NCBI GenBank assembly: GCA_022818135.1
Contig: JAFMSR010000031.1
Location: 558,001-622,000 of the forward strand
Length of the DNA stretch: 64,000 nt
Reading direction: 5' to 3'
Source: Saxidomus purpurata
Lineage: Eukaryota; Mollusca; Bivalvia; Venerida; Veneridae
Below the pieces are notes generated by a model, which saw only the letters and a list, made by a program, of their open reading frames with translations, had not been told where the DNA came from and did no database searches. Positions 11,480 to 22,701 of this stretch are shown one piece after another. Every line of letters begins with the position of its first letter. Position 1 is the first letter of the stretch. The translations under genes were made by a program, and so were the position numbers.

Positions 11480-11665
11480 TTTTTTCTGTAGTTTTGTATC
11501 ATCACTGAAACGCCTACAATTATTTACTTGCACTGCCTATGGTAAATCATTATTAGTAAATACCGTATATAAGGCTAATTGCATGACAAAATAATATACA
11601 AGAGAAAGAGCAGTGGTCCCAAAATACTATCCCGGAGTACACCAGATTTAATGTTTATCATGTTT
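11480..11665 (-). pseudogene. Fossil LINE reverse transcriptase fragment
   Basis: On the minus strand 11660-11590 translates to GVLRDSILGPLLFLLYI, an eroded motif B. Further downstream, near 11510-11495, SDDTKL is an eroded catalytic motif C. Stops and indels lie between them. It is clearly older than the LINE at 7213-8567. Repeats at 25614-25799. Confidence 0.65.
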
Positions 11666-11689
11666 GAATTATAACCACTATTTGCTTCC

Positions 11690-12640
11690 TATTTCCGAGA
11701 AAGCTAACACTCCACGAAGCAAAGTTATTGGGAATATATAGTCTTTCTCGCCTTTAGCTTTCGGAGAAGACTCTGAATCAAGGAGTTGACTGTGAATTTA
11801 CAGGTCTGTAATTCAATAACAGCTCTCTCTGAATAACTGTAGTGCTAAATTTAAAATACATGTACAAGTAGATTTGGTTGTCTATACTTTAATATATCTG
11901 TTAGCAATGGTTACTATATACCTGAAGGGGACTTTAGTAAATGTTCGAAGACTAAGTGGTTGACAAAGTGGTCAAGTATCTTATGTACAATTAAATCTAA
12001 ATTTCCATCAGTACTGACCACTGTGGTGAATATAACACTATATTCTAGGCTATGCCTTTACGTCATACTAGCCAGTTAACCAATCAGATTATAAGAGTGC
12101 GTTCATTTCTTCATTTTGGTAAAAGATAAAAGTCTATACTGTAGACTTATATATCATAATATTCAAGTTTTTTATTTAAAGGAAAGGAAAAGCTTTTGAC
12201 AACATAGAGGTATTATAAATGTCATTCTCAGGTAATATAAAGGATAACTGCTGGTTTTGGTGTAAGATCACGTTATAATTTCACCGAGTGGGCACCAAAA
12301 GTGATATTTTCATGAGCGGCGGAGCCACAAGTGAAAATAACTACTTTTGGTGTTCACAAGTGAAATTATCGTGATATGACATAGCATCCAACATTTTTTT
12401 GTTTATTTTGTGTTTCAAACTCTAATTTTGTTGAGTTTATTTCAATAAAATGTAAAAGATCGGGAGAAACGTCACCAGAAAGCATTGCATACATGACGTC
12501 ATTTTAAAGACGTCATTGTCACATGGTTTCAGGCATTTATAATGCTTCGTAAGGCTGTAACGATCATACATTCGAATATTAAATTTAGTCAAATACATTT
12601 TTGTCCCAATTTTATTTGTCATTCGCCATGTTTTTTATCA
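11690..12640. other. No recognisable gene
   Basis: AT-rich sequence with a small palindromic patch near 12270-12375 (aagtgatattttc / gtgaaattatcgtgat type repeats). No coding or RNA features are seen. Repeats at 25824-26774. Confidence 0.4.
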
Positions 12641-12645
12641 TGTGT

Positions 12646-12851
12646 TTATAAAACACCCCGACCGACAATCAAGTATATATAATACAAGTTATTATATAAG
12701 CTTGATAGTCTGTCCGGGGTGTTTTATAAAAATTACTCTTCGCGACATAATCAAATTTACCCCGGACCGACTATCAAGTATATGTATTATATATACTTGA
12801 TAGTTAATCAGTATTGTATATACTTGATTGTCGGTCCGGGGTGTTTTATAA
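12646..12851. repeat. Nested palindromes with a 'ccggggtgttttataaa' arm
   Basis: Four related arms alternate in orientation: 'tataaaacaccccgaccgac' (from 12646), 'gtctgtccggggtgttttat' (ending about 12729), 'accccggaccgactatcaag' (from 12759) and 'tcggtccggggtgttttata' (ending about 12850). The inner arms continue as 'atcaagtatata'. This gives two adjacent hairpins whose outer arms also pair with each other. It looks like a foldback or MITE element with a second copy nested in it. Repeats at 26780-26985. Confidence 0.7.
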
Positions 12852-13039
12852 AAATGAATTTTTGGGTCCAAACTTCATGTGACTGAGAAAAGCATCCGAT
12901 AAAAAAACCGAGGTCAAAAGGATGAGCCAAATGAATAAGTTGGTCAAAACAAAAGTAGGACCTACAGAGGTTATGTTGATTCACAAATACAAATTTTATT
13001 TTATGTCGGTACAGCCTACTCAAGCCTGTATGACTGTCA

Positions 13040-13234
13040 TTCTCGTCATCCCACATCCGCGTACTGAAAAATTATTTACATTCGGGAAAGGTGACTCCTC
13101 GGCTGTCTCCTTTCATTCTTGGTTTTTTAAAATTAAAGATGGTTAAACACCAGTGATTAAAGCCGAGGGCGAGGAATCACCTTTCCCGAATGTAAATAAA
13201 TTATCAGTACCCGGATGTGCAAAGCCGAGAATTC
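13040..13234. repeat. ~195-bp imperfect palindrome
   Basis: The left arm (13040-13102: cacatccgcgtactga ... attatttacattcgggaaag) is complementary to the right arm (13161-13234: ctttcccgaatgtaaataa ... cagtacccggatgtg), with a loop of about 55 bp. It is a MITE-like hairpin. The 74-codon plus-strand frame and the 82-codon minus-strand frame here are artefacts of the palindrome. Repeats at 27174-27368. Confidence 0.7.
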
Positions 13235-14219
13235 TTTTATGAAAGATACAGGAAATCGTATATGCACGACTTAAGGACTACGCACAACCTTAAAACAACA
13301 AACCACAGTACCAGTACTGTACATGGATACAATTTGTTTATGATCTGTTAACTAAAAGTCTAAAACCTGACATTTTACCATACATTTGATGGTCTGATAA
13401 TAAGATATGGATATGTAGGTGATATCCCTTACCTGAAAAGACCGTAGACCCCATTATAAGGGGCTGTAAACTTGCAAAGTTATTTCTAAACCATTTTATT
13501 TAGATTTCTTGTTGCTGTTTGTGTCGAGACCAGGTAAAGTAAAGTGCCGCTCCGAATTAATGACTGTGTTATGTTGTAATCATCTACGCTTCTTCAGTCT
13601 GGAGATTCTTGTAGCCTAAAAGAAATACTACTCAACAGCAGAGATCGACATAGGCTCTGACTATTAGTAAACGAAAACTTGAACGGGACAAATATCAAAA
13701 TTAAAATATCCAGGGCTGGGATAGATCTACAGTAAAATCTAGAGAAATTATTAATGTACAGTATGTCTATTATATCAATGTCCGTGTCAACTTTGATTAA
13801 ACTGTAGATTTTATATTGATAAAACAGATCAGCAATACCATCGACGCTTACATTTCAATGTAAACAAAATCAAAGTATTCAGACAAAGACACGCTTCGCT
13901 CATTAGTTAAACGGCAAGAGCCGTGAAAAAAACGCGCTGCGGATCTTCTGATTGGCTCCTTGTTTGGACACGCCTCTTTACCGGGGTACTGCTTCCATAT
14001 TTGGAGTGACACGTTTTCTTACCGGCTATTCTTTCCATATTTGGAAGTGAGCCGTTTTTTTCGCGGTAAAACGCGGTAAACGCGTGTATTGACCGCGTTT
14101 ACCCGGCGTTTTCCATGCGGTAACAACCATGAGGTAAATGGAACAAACACGTGAGCGCCACTGTAATTAATGCTGCATTTTGAGCTATAATTCGGTTAAT
14201 TCTGCGGGCATTGTGCGAG
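13235..14219. other. Flank of the LTR insertion, no gene recognised
   Basis: Contains a local duplication near 13980-14055 ('taccgg...ttccatatttgga' occurs twice) and GC-richer 'cgcggtaaa' repeats up to 14110. The last four bases before the LTR are CGAG, the element B target duplication. Repeats at 27369-28352. Confidence 0.45.
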
Positions 14220-14825
14220 TGTCGTAGGTTTACTTTCTGTTCTGTGATGGGGCGTGTGTTTACCCAGCCCTGCAAAGGCACAATTACACAAGGAATTAAA
14301 TATTTTCTGGTGGAAAAAAGAAAAAGTCAGGCGTAAGCCATATCGACTGTATTCCAAGCGTCCAATGCATGAAAATGCATATCATTACAATATTACAGGC
14401 GCGCAATGCTAACAATAGCATTAAACGAAAGCAAATAAGATGAACAAATGAAATTTATTACCTGCAAAGGCACAATTACACAAGGAAATAATAATTTCTG
14501 GTGGAAAAAAGAAACAGTCAGGCGTAAGCCATATCGACTGTATTCCAAGTGCGCATGCGCCGGATGAAAACCCGGAAATGTCAAATTCGTGAAAGAGGCC
14601 CGTCATGCAAAATTAGTCGTTAGGTAATGAAATGCGATGAATGTTAATGTGGATGAAGAAAAATTAAATGAGTGGAAAATTTATAGGATGTATGGTCTGG
14701 TAAAGGGTGTATGGCCTGTAATATTACATATACAACAGATATATATACAGGAGACAGAACATATACTTAGGAACAAGGACATATAACATATAAACAAAAT
14801 TAATGTGGTGTTCAACCTCGTGACA
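14220..14825 (-). repeat. 3' LTR of Ty3/gypsy element B (copy A)
   Basis: Begins TGTCGTAGG and ends CTCGTGACA, so the minus-strand LTR has TG...CA ends. Length is 606 bp. It contains an internal duplication of about 90 bp starting 'ctgcaaaggcacaattacac' (near 14270 and 14464). It is the same LTR as 28353-28958 and matches 40940-41599, the 5' LTR of the element. Confidence 0.88.
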
Positions 14826-15399
14826 TACTCCCCCTCTTCGGGGAATGTCGCCCCGACATTCAAACAGACTTACCTGTAGCTTGGAGCAGACCCTTAAATC
14901 ATATAAGTATATACCGCAAGGTATATAAAGTACTGTTAAAGTAATTACTTATACTTTGGTAACTACACTAGCATATCTACACTAGTACAACCATACCTAC
15001 TACTCCAACGAACTACACAATCAAATTCAACAAGAAACACCATCAGATATGAAAATCTGTGCAGCCATTTACACTTAAATATGAGAAAGTCAGCCACAAA
15101 AGTTATAAGCTACTGTAAAGTAGATATTTATTATAGGTATGTCAGCCTACAATAAACAATAGAATATATGCACTGAAAAGCACATACCACAATAAAAATA
15201 ATAACTTATCTCATTATATACTGGGAAAAACAATGTAGTACATAAACACAAAATATGTATAAGACGCACTTGGACTCGAACTGTAATTATATCTTACATA
15301 TAATTAAACTGGTACGCTGGAGTCTATCTAAAAAAATAAAAAGAAATATGTAAATACAATTAGCTTAATCTCCAGTCTCCGGTTTTCGTCCACTTCGGT
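14826..15399 (-). other. Element B 3' internal region with polypurine tract (copy A)
   Basis: Directly inside the 3' LTR the minus strand reads GAAGAGGGGGAG (14839-14828), a polypurine tract in the expected place for plus-strand priming. The remaining 550 bp up to the pol stop are non-coding and AT-rich. Confidence 0.7.
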
Positions 15400-16248
15400 T
15401 CAGCCCGAACTCTTCTTGGCCTCTGTTCGTCGGAAGGAACATTTGCTTTTTCTGCGAGCTGGAATAATGTACTTCTGACCATTGTCGCCTAACCTAGTGA
15501 CCTGTTCAATAGAGGAAAAAGGTGGAACTTTAACCAGATCTGTTTCACCGAAAGTAGTGACTTCACTGCCAATAACAGAATCATTTGCTACAGGACTCCC
15601 TTCTGCAAGAGATGACACAGAATGTTTTTGCTCGTCTGAAACAAAATCAGGACTTTCATTATCAGAACCTGGAACAAAGTGATTAGTTGCATGTTCTTGA
15701 GACAAAGTAGCATCACTGACACCATGTTTGTCTCCACCTAAAGTTGGTGCATCAACACTCGTTTGTACAGTCTGTCCGGAGATCTCAGTGTCAGTGTCAC
15801 ATGAAACAACACTAGATTCACCAAGTTTGGCAGGACCTGAGTTTGAAAAGGATTTGGGCTTAATCAGCGGGATTCCCATGAATGGTAGCATGAGATTTCT
15901 GTGCAACAGTCTTGATTTTTCTCTTCCATGTACCCGCTTAACTTCAAATACGGGCAAACCAGGAGTTGGCTGACTGATAACAGTATACACCTCCTTCTCC
16001 CACCGATCTGCCAACTTGGCCTTGCCTCTAATACCAACATTTCGGACGAGAACTCGATCTCCAACCTCTAACTTGGCTTCCCTAACCCGGATGTCATACC
16101 ACTTCTTATGACGCCTTCCTTGCTTCATGGCTTCTCGACGGGCAACATCGTAGGCAAATTTGAGTCTGCTACGGAGACCGGCAACATAACAGGACTTTTC
16201 CTTCACTTTTGACTTATCTGGCTCAATACCCAAAAATGCATCAATCAC
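15400..16248 (-). pseudogene. Element B integrase C-terminal region (copy A)
   Basis: Minus-strand pol C-terminus. It runs from IDAFLG near 16243 through DRVLVRNVGIRGKAKLADRW and YTVIS, a GPY/F-like module, and LLHRNLMLPF, to a Ser/Thr/Asp-rich tail. The N-terminal part of the same open frame (CVCVCV) is not pol: it is translation of the CA microsatellite in the inserted tail at 16249-16549. A one-base T-run difference from copy B changes the last residues (copy A ends ...KKSSG). Confidence 0.8.
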
Positions 16249-16343
16249 AAAAAAATCAAAAATAATATCAAACAGGGAATGCCACGTACCAAACACGCAG
16301 CCTCCCCAAAACGAGCCAACAGCACCCAGAAGTGCACACCACC

Positions 16344-16439
<96 letters not shown>

Positions 16440-16549
16440 ACACACACACACAATCATGTACACACACACATACACTACCAACACACACTAGCATACAAAG
16501 CAAACACACGAGGACAAAACGAACAATTAAAGGAACACAGTGGGGCACC
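16249..16549 (-). mobile_element. Inserted 3' tail of a Penelope-like family, with CA microsatellite (copy A)
   Basis: Reverse complement of the tail at 45353-45615: 'caaaaataatatcaaacagg', 'gaatgccacgtaccaaa', 'gcctccccaaaacgagcc', then a CA run (about 16345-16434), ending at 'ggtgccccactgtgttcc' read in reverse. It splits the element B integrase gene between HSSTGYTPHFL and IDAF. About 25 bp of target seem to be missing and no clear TSD is seen. Confidence 0.8.
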
Positions 16550-16661
16550 TGAGAAAATGGGGAGTGTAACCCGTGGAAGAATGTGGGTTGGAGTTATAGG
16601 AGTGGACAAGAGTAGGGATCTGGGATTTCCAATTGACTTTCTTGTCATCTTCTAATCTAGT
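16550..16661 (-). pseudogene. Element B integrase fragment between two insertions (copy A)
   Basis: About 37 codons of integrase (LEDDKKVNWKSQIPTLVHSY ... STGYTPHFL). It continues from the core domain at 34336-34652 and leads to the C-terminal part at 15400-16248. It is bounded by the 3.5-kb composite repeat on one side and the Penelope-like tail on the other. Confidence 0.8.
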
Positions 16662-19600
16662 TTGGGTTTGGGCCAAAAATAAGACCTGTTTCATGGTCCT
16701 TGTTGCTATGGCAACCATGTCTGTAACTTTGACCTTTATATGTTAACGTTGAAAAAACCGACTTTTTTCATATTTTCTTAATCAAAACAGGGTTTTTACC
16801 AAAACTATTCAAAAATGACTGTTGGGACCCTTAGGGACTTCCATTAGAAAACCCTAGAGAACCCCTGACCCTTTAATTTTGGCCAAAATTGGACTTGTGA
16901 AAATCTTGGGGTTAGGGCTATTGAAATTTGAGAACTTTTTGAATGTTGAACCGAAAACATCCACTTTTTAATCCTTTGATATGTTTGTTTCTGATTAAAA
17001 CCCTGACCTCTATTGTGATTTCCAACAACGAACCAAGCCATGTTTAACCCCCTAAGGGCCATAGGGGCCAAACCCTTCGCGGTTTTCTACCGTGCTTTGT
17101 GGTCTTCAATCGTGCTTTGTGGTCTTCAGGGTAAGGGTTTAACTTGAATTTTTTATAACTTTTTTGGTGGGTTTAGTACAAACTTGAAATTGATAACACT
17201 GATAATTTTAAGGGTCCCCTTAAGTATGATAATGCATTATTAGGGATCCCGTAATGGACACTTGCTGTATTCAAATTATTCTTATCCATACATTGGCGTG
17301 ATTGAAAGTAGGTCATTTTGTCCCAACAGGTCTCCTTCGTCTGATAAAAGTGTTTCCTGTCACCCAGCTTAAAAAGGGGCCAAACCCTAGAGGGGACCAA
17401 ATCGTGCTTTGTGGTCTTCGATCGTGCTTTGTGGTCTTCAGCCCCTAAAATTTCTAAGTTCAATGATTTTTCAATTTCTAATGTCATGTAGCTGAAATTC
17501 ACACCATTATCAGGGTTTTGGCCCCTTTTCGACATGGCACAATTTTAAGGGTCAGCCCCTAATATTTAGAGGTCAAAAGGAATTTTTTGTTTTTTTGGAA
17601 TGGAAGTTTCTAAGTGGTGCAATAGATCCCTATTTGTCCCAACGACTCAGAAATGTATTCGAAATATCACCAAGGGGCCTAGAACCCAAACCCTGAAGGG
17701 GCCAAAAATCGTGCTTTGTGGTCTTCAGGGTTTGTTGGGAAATCGTATCTTCTGGTTTTTGGCAATTTTCTTGAAACTGAATGCTTATCATATTGTTGGA
17801 AATTGTTAGAATATCTTGTTTTTATATAAATAAAAGTAATTACTCTTTGAAATTTCTGAATTCATTGTACTTAAAAGAAATGAAAATCTTGGGCTAGGGC
17901 TAGGGTTAGGGTTAGGGTGAGGAAAATTTATCCGGCCTATATCTTTTTTGCAAAGGTCTTGACAGCAATGACTTAAACAAATCCTGGATACATTTCATGC
18001 CATTTTTCTGAAAACTTTATATAAAAACATACAAATTACATAATTAAGGCTAAAAAGAAGAAATACATTTTCTGTTGGGAAAATCGTATCTTGTGGTCGT
18101 TCTTGTTTTTTTCGGATAATTGTTTAAAAATGGACTTTTAGCCAGAGTTAATCATATATAAATGCTCATTGTTACAATTAAAGTATCATATGCTAGACAA
18201 TCTAAACACAAAATATGAATTTAGGAAATAAATCAAGATTTTTCTAAACTATGGTTAGGGTATGAATGGTCTTGATTTTTTAAAGTATTATAACTTTTGA
18301 AATAAGAGACACAGATTGTCGCCATTTAAATATTGTGTAGTTTATTTTGTATTCTATAAGAAGATTAAGTTTAAAAATAAAGTATTGTAGTATTTTTAGA
18401 ATAAATGAAGATATAAGTTTTTGTTGGGAATTTCGTATATTCTGGTCTTCGAAGATTTTTTCGATTTATTCTGTTTAGGCAGGGAATTTATATCCTTAAA
18501 ATGATTTATAATATGTATTTCGAGAATACAAATATTATATGCTTGTAATTTTTTCGGAATAAAATCTTTATCCTTTGATAAGTAGCATTTCACAAAATTA
18601 GGGTTAGGGTTTGCAAGTGCTTGAAATTTTAAAGTCCTAAAACATTTCTACCAATTAAGACCATAACTTTATATTAAGCTATATACTAGTTTTGTTGGTA
18701 TTCTTTCAAGAAAATATGACTAGAAAGATATGCCACCAGTATTAAAGGTAAAAATGAAAAACAAATATTTTGTTGGGAAAATCGTACCTTGTGGTCTTCT
18801 ATCATTTTTTCTATTAATTTTGTGCACATAGTCTTTTATAAGGTTAAACGTCTCTAGGAATAAGTATTTTTGGGGAACAGTAACTGGGTTTCACATAACT
18901 TCCTCAAATATAATGATAATTAATAATTAAATGAGATTTAACAGATACCTGGTTTAGGGTTTGAAAGGACTTCTAATTTCAATCTTAATTTTCTTTAAAA
19001 TTACAGAATTTATATAATAAGGTAACAGTGCTAAAATATATTGACGCAATTGTTGTTGTCTTTCAGAAAATTAAGCTTGCATGAGTATGAATGCAACATT
19101 AAAGGTAAAAAAGAAAAAGAAATTTCTGTTGGGAAAAATCGTACCTTGTGGTCTTCTCTATAGTTCAATGACTAGTATCTTATTTTTGGGAGAAGGCATT
19201 AAGCAACCTATATCAGTGATAAACAGCCGGATCTTTAAACATAGTCAAGGTATCGACTTATTAAAGACGCGCAATACTCACACAGAGTGCACGGAATGCA
19301 CATGTAAAGCTAACGTAACGTATGTTTACCACGATTATATAACTGCTTTACTTAAGCATGGTCTCTTTCAAAGGTTAAGACGTTAGCTTTATCTTCAATT
19401 AGGTACATTTCACATGCTATATATCAATTTCCAATTTGCAGGCCTCTTTGGGGAGGCTGCGTTTTTGGTACGTGGCATTCCCTGTTTGATATTTTTTTTT
19501 TTTTTTCACACAGTTGATAGCAACCAACCCCATAATATACATTGAATCCCTTGTGCTTTAGTTAATGTTCATTAATGACTTAATACACCTTAGAAGGAGT

Positions 19601-20193
19601 CTTGTCTAATCTAATGAACAGAAATATTAAGTAATGTCCATCTTGTGTCCTATGCGCCATATATATCAACAAATAAACCCATGCAATAACATTAAACTTA
19701 GCTTGGATGATAAACACAGGGTTGAAATGTTCCAACAGAAATTCAGGGTAAAATTCAAAGTTCGATAACTTTTGTCCTAAGATTACCCTGTTGTTATAAT
19801 TGAGACATAAGGTGTAACTAAGGACATTTCAGGGATATATACTCTTTAAATCCCTTAAAATCCCCTTTTTCTAGGGGCTCCTATATGGGTGAAAATGTTT
19901 ACAACTTTCATGGATAACTCCTTCTATGTCAGGGTTTGATGAAAATAACAAAGAAATACCCATAAATTGATCCAAGATACGCCCCTGGACACCCCTAATA
20001 CAATTCAAGACTGTCAGGGAAGGAGACCCTTAACCCCTAAAAAAACCCTTTTAACTCAATTTCCCTGAAGACCACAAAGCACGGTCCAATGACCACAAAG
20101 CACGATTTGAAGACCACAACGCACGGTAGCCGAAGACCACAAAGCACGGTCGAAGAACACAAAGCACGATCGAAGACCACAAAGCACGATTTA
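16662..20193. mobile_element. Unclassified 3.5-kb composite repeat element inserted in integrase (copy A, cut by gap)
   Basis: The left part carries the 17-mer CGTGCTTTGTGGTCTTC at 17091, 17111, 17403, 17423 and 17710. The middle has diverged units of about 340-357 bp, each with 'gttgggaaaatcgta' plus a related 'cttgtggtcttc' core (about 17746, 18085, 18434, 18783, 19140) and a TTAGGG-like stretch (near 17905, 18252, 18600, 18957). The right end has six copies of the 17-mer in inverse orientation (20067, 20088, 20109, 20132, 20152, 20172). No transposase or RT is seen. The open frame 17535-17173 (minus) is not recognised. The element is complete in copy B (30797-34335). Confidence 0.75.
19447..19506 (+). 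mobile_element. Short 5'-truncated Penelope-like tail (copy A)
   Basis: About 60 bp identical to the 3' end of the tail at 45353-45615: 'tttggggaggctgcgttttt', 'ggtacgtggcattccctgtt', 'tgatatt', ending in a T run. It sits inside the composite repeat element in plus orientation. Confidence 0.75.
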
Positions 20194-20693
20194 NNNNNNN
20201 NNNNNNNNNNNNNNNNNNNNNNNNNNNNNNNNNNNNNNNNNNNNNNNNNNNNNNNNNNNNNNNNNNNNNNNNNNNNNNNNNNNNNNNNNNNNNNNNNNNN
20301 NNNNNNNNNNNNNNNNNNNNNNNNNNNNNNNNNNNNNNNNNNNNNNNNNNNNNNNNNNNNNNNNNNNNNNNNNNNNNNNNNNNNNNNNNNNNNNNNNNNN
20401 NNNNNNNNNNNNNNNNNNNNNNNNNNNNNNNNNNNNNNNNNNNNNNNNNNNNNNNNNNNNNNNNNNNNNNNNNNNNNNNNNNNNNNNNNNNNNNNNNNNN
20501 NNNNNNNNNNNNNNNNNNNNNNNNNNNNNNNNNNNNNNNNNNNNNNNNNNNNNNNNNNNNNNNNNNNNNNNNNNNNNNNNNNNNNNNNNNNNNNNNNNNN
20601 NNNNNNNNNNNNNNNNNNNNNNNNNNNNNNNNNNNNNNNNNNNNNNNNNNNNNNNNNNNNNNNNNNNNNNNNNNNNNNNNNNNNNNNNNNNNN
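20194..20693. other. Assembly gap of exactly 500 N
   Basis: A fixed-size run of N. The sequence on its left is the end of copy A and on its right the start of copy B, so the gap probably represents a negative distance (overlap), not missing DNA. Open frames spanning it are meaningless. Confidence 0.97.
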
Positions 20694-20712
20694 GCGTCAA
20701 CATCAACAACAT
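20694..20712 (-). CDS. Start of host first exon, truncated by gap (copy B)
   Basis: Only the first six codons (MLLMLT) of the exon described at 6531-6578 remain before the N run. The upstream CRE (20799-20806) and TATA-like motif are present. Confidence 0.3.
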
Positions 20713-21346
20713 AAATGCGTATCTAACCTTTTAAACCGCTTTATAAAACAAAAGTTTTTAGCACTTTGAGTTTGACTTTCGCGGAAATACACCGTTTATG
20801 ACGTCATCGGTACTCCGCAGGTTAATCAATAACTTGTGATATTTGAAACGTAATAGGTTGTACACCACGAAATTAGACTCATTGGTGATTACTGCATGTA
20901 AAACAGTGAAATAAAGTAGCGACCTATACTTTTTGAAAGTTTACAGATAATTGTTTCAGTGGTTAGCTATTTTACGACATTTGCTCACTTCCGATAGTTA
21001 GCGCATGTGCAGAACAACGTAGCAGACATCCCTAATAGAGAAACATGTAAATGATGAGTGTGCATTCAGATATTAAAAGTTAGGTCTTGACCTGATCTCT
21101 TTTTGTGAGATCAGTGCTCAGACAAATAGAAAAAAAATGTAGGTTAAAGCCACATATTTGTATAATGACAATTATGTTCCCTTCGAAAAGCAAGAAGTAC
21201 TATGTAATCAAGATAGGTGACTTTCCACCATGTCCATACTCTACTTTTTTCTAATATCTTTTTAATGAAAATGACAGCTATCAGAACTGCAGCATTTTGT
21301 TGAAAATCCCAAGTTCTTTAAAAATGCCAGACATTAATTTCTGCCT

Positions 21347-21534
21347 TTAATAATAATAATAATGATAATCTTTATTTATAGAAGGTAACTCATTAAGTCT
21401 ATATGTTTAAAACAAAACTTATCTAACATGAGGCCTTCTTACAAAATACATAGTATAAACAAAACAACAATAACAAGTTACGAGATTGATTTGAGCAGAA
21501 CTAAATTCAAAAGCTATAACACATTCACACTGTG
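21347..21534 (-). other. 3' UTR and (ATT)n tail of the LINE (copy B)
   Basis: Non-coding 3' end of the LINE whose reading frame is 22701-21535, finishing in the 'aataataataatgataatc' tail. Confidence 0.65.
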
Positions 21535-22701
21535 TTAAGGTAAAGTCAACGATCTGGATTCTCCATATAAATTATTTATGAGAAGTTTGAAAAATGAAGA
21601 TTTGAAATGCTTTAAGGTTTTACTGTTTCTTGTTCTTACGGGAATCTTATTCCAGATACACATTCCTGAATATTCAAATGTTTTCTTTAAGTATTGTGAT
21701 TGCGGTGTTGAGCTTGTAAGATCTCTATTTGTCGCGGACCGTAAAGCGTAAATTTTATTTTCGGATTTTCTGATTAATCTACAAAAATAGTCGGGGGCTA
21801 GCTTGTTAACTGCCTTGTATACAAGAACGCCTATGTGGTACTTTAATCGTACATCTAATGGCAACCAGGACAGTTGTTTAAACATGGTGTATGAAGGAGT
21901 TCTAAATGGAAGCTGTAAGATTATTCTAGCAGATCTTTTTTGCAGTTTCGATAATTTGTAAATATTTGTTTGACTACAATTCCCCCATATATTGAAGCAA
22001 TAATCAAACACTGGTAGAATATAGGAATTGTAATAAATCTTTTTTATGTCATTTGTCAAATATCGTGATATCCTTTTAAAAAGGTTCAATTTAACATTTA
22101 TTTTACGACAAACTTCCTTTATTTGATAGTTCCAGTCCAAAGATCGATCTACAATTAATCCAAGAAGTTTCTGCTTTTCAACGTTTTGTATCATGTTATT
22201 ACTAAGGAAAATGTTCAAAAGTTTAGTATGCCCGAGCTTACATTTTGAACCTAACAACATACAAGTAGTTTTCAAAGGGTTAAGGGCCATGTTATTAAAA
22301 TCACACCAGCGCTGAATGTAGTTAAGGTCTTCCTGCAAATTATGTTCTATAGTCGATACATTTTTGCCAAAACTGTATAAAGTGGAATCATCTGCATACA
22401 TATCAAGATTTGTATATTTTACTATCAAAGGCAGATCATTTACAAAAATTAAAAACAACAAAGGACCTAATATCGACCCTTGGGGAACTCCTGTTTTAAC
22501 ATCCAGTGTGCTAGATACATTTTGTCCAATTTTAACATATTGTTTCCTGCATTGTAAATATGACTTAAACCATGATATTGCATTTTCACTGAAATGATAC
22601 AATTTTAATTTGTACAACAATATGTCATGATCAACTAGATCAAAGGCCTTTTTAAGATCATTTTTCTGATTCAAATGCAGACTATGATAAAAATCTGTCA
22701 C
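21535..22701 (-). CDS. LINE reverse transcriptase, 5'-truncated, intact frame (copy B)
   Basis: A 388-codon open frame. The non-LTR RT palm begins at motif A (DLKKAFDLVDHD, residues 15-26; catalytic Asp 15), then motif B (GVPQGSILGPLLF, 71-83) and the YADD box (102-105). The thumb and C-terminal region run to residue 388 (ending NNLYGESRSLTLP). Full LINE ORF2 proteins are usually 900-1200 residues: here endonuclease and RT motifs 0-1 are absent. The first ATG lies in sequence that looks internally deleted (NQKNDLKKAF where a longer segment is expected), so it is not a real start. Probably inactive. Confidence 0.85.
   Translation of the reverse strand: MTDFYHSLHLNQKNDLKKAFDLVDHDILLYKLKLYHFSENAISWFKSYLQCRKQYVKIGQNVSSTLDVKTGVPQGSILGPLLFLIFVNDLPLIVKYTNLDMYADDSTLYSFGKNVSTIEHNLQEDLNYIQRWCDFNNMALNPLKTTCMLLGSKCKLGHTKLLNIFLSNNMIQNVEKQKLLGLIVDRSLDWNYQIKEVCRKINVKLNLFKRISRYLTNDIKKIYYNSYILPVFDYCFNIWGNCSQTNIYKLSKLQKRSARIILQLPFRTPSYTMFKQLSWLPLDVRLKYHIGVLVYKAVNKLAPDYFCRLIRKSENKIYALRSATNRDLTSSTPQSQYLKKTFEYSGMCIWNKIPVRTRNSKTLKHFKSSFFKLLINNLYGESRSLTLP

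Larger units (their letters stand above)
6560..20193 (+). repeat. Copy A of a 13.6-kb near-identical duplication (contig-end overlap)
   Basis: From 'gcgtcaacatcaacaacat' at 6560 to 'gcacgattta' at 20193 this stretch is repeated at 20694-34330 with an offset of 14134 that drifts by only one base through small indels. It ends precisely at a run of 500 N. Differences are sparse SNPs and homopolymer or microsatellite changes, with a denser cluster around 7580-7730. This is most likely the same genomic locus assembled twice, not a biological duplication. Confidence 0.9.

Noticed and set aside
10573..14219. A transposase inside the palindromic and TTAA-ended repeats
   Set aside because: No open frame with a transposase motif is present on either strand.
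16268..16548. Long open frames of CVCVCV and HTHTHT
   Set aside because: They are translations of the CA/TG microsatellite in an inserted retroelement tail.
15400..16548. Two separate integrase genes (15400-16548 and 29498-30619)
   Set aside because: They are the same locus seen in both assembly copies.
17880..17920. TTAGGG repeats suggesting a telomere
   Set aside because: Only two or three units, repeated as part of ~350-bp internal repeats, with normal sequence on both sides.
20067..20188. Six 17-bp repeats spaced by a few bases look like a small CRISPR array
   Set aside because: The units are almost contiguous with 3-6-bp gaps, occur in both orientations in a eukaryotic transposon-rich region, and there is no cas gene.
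20089..20769. 226- and 173-codon frames across the N run
   Set aside because: They consist mostly of unknown residues across the assembly gap.
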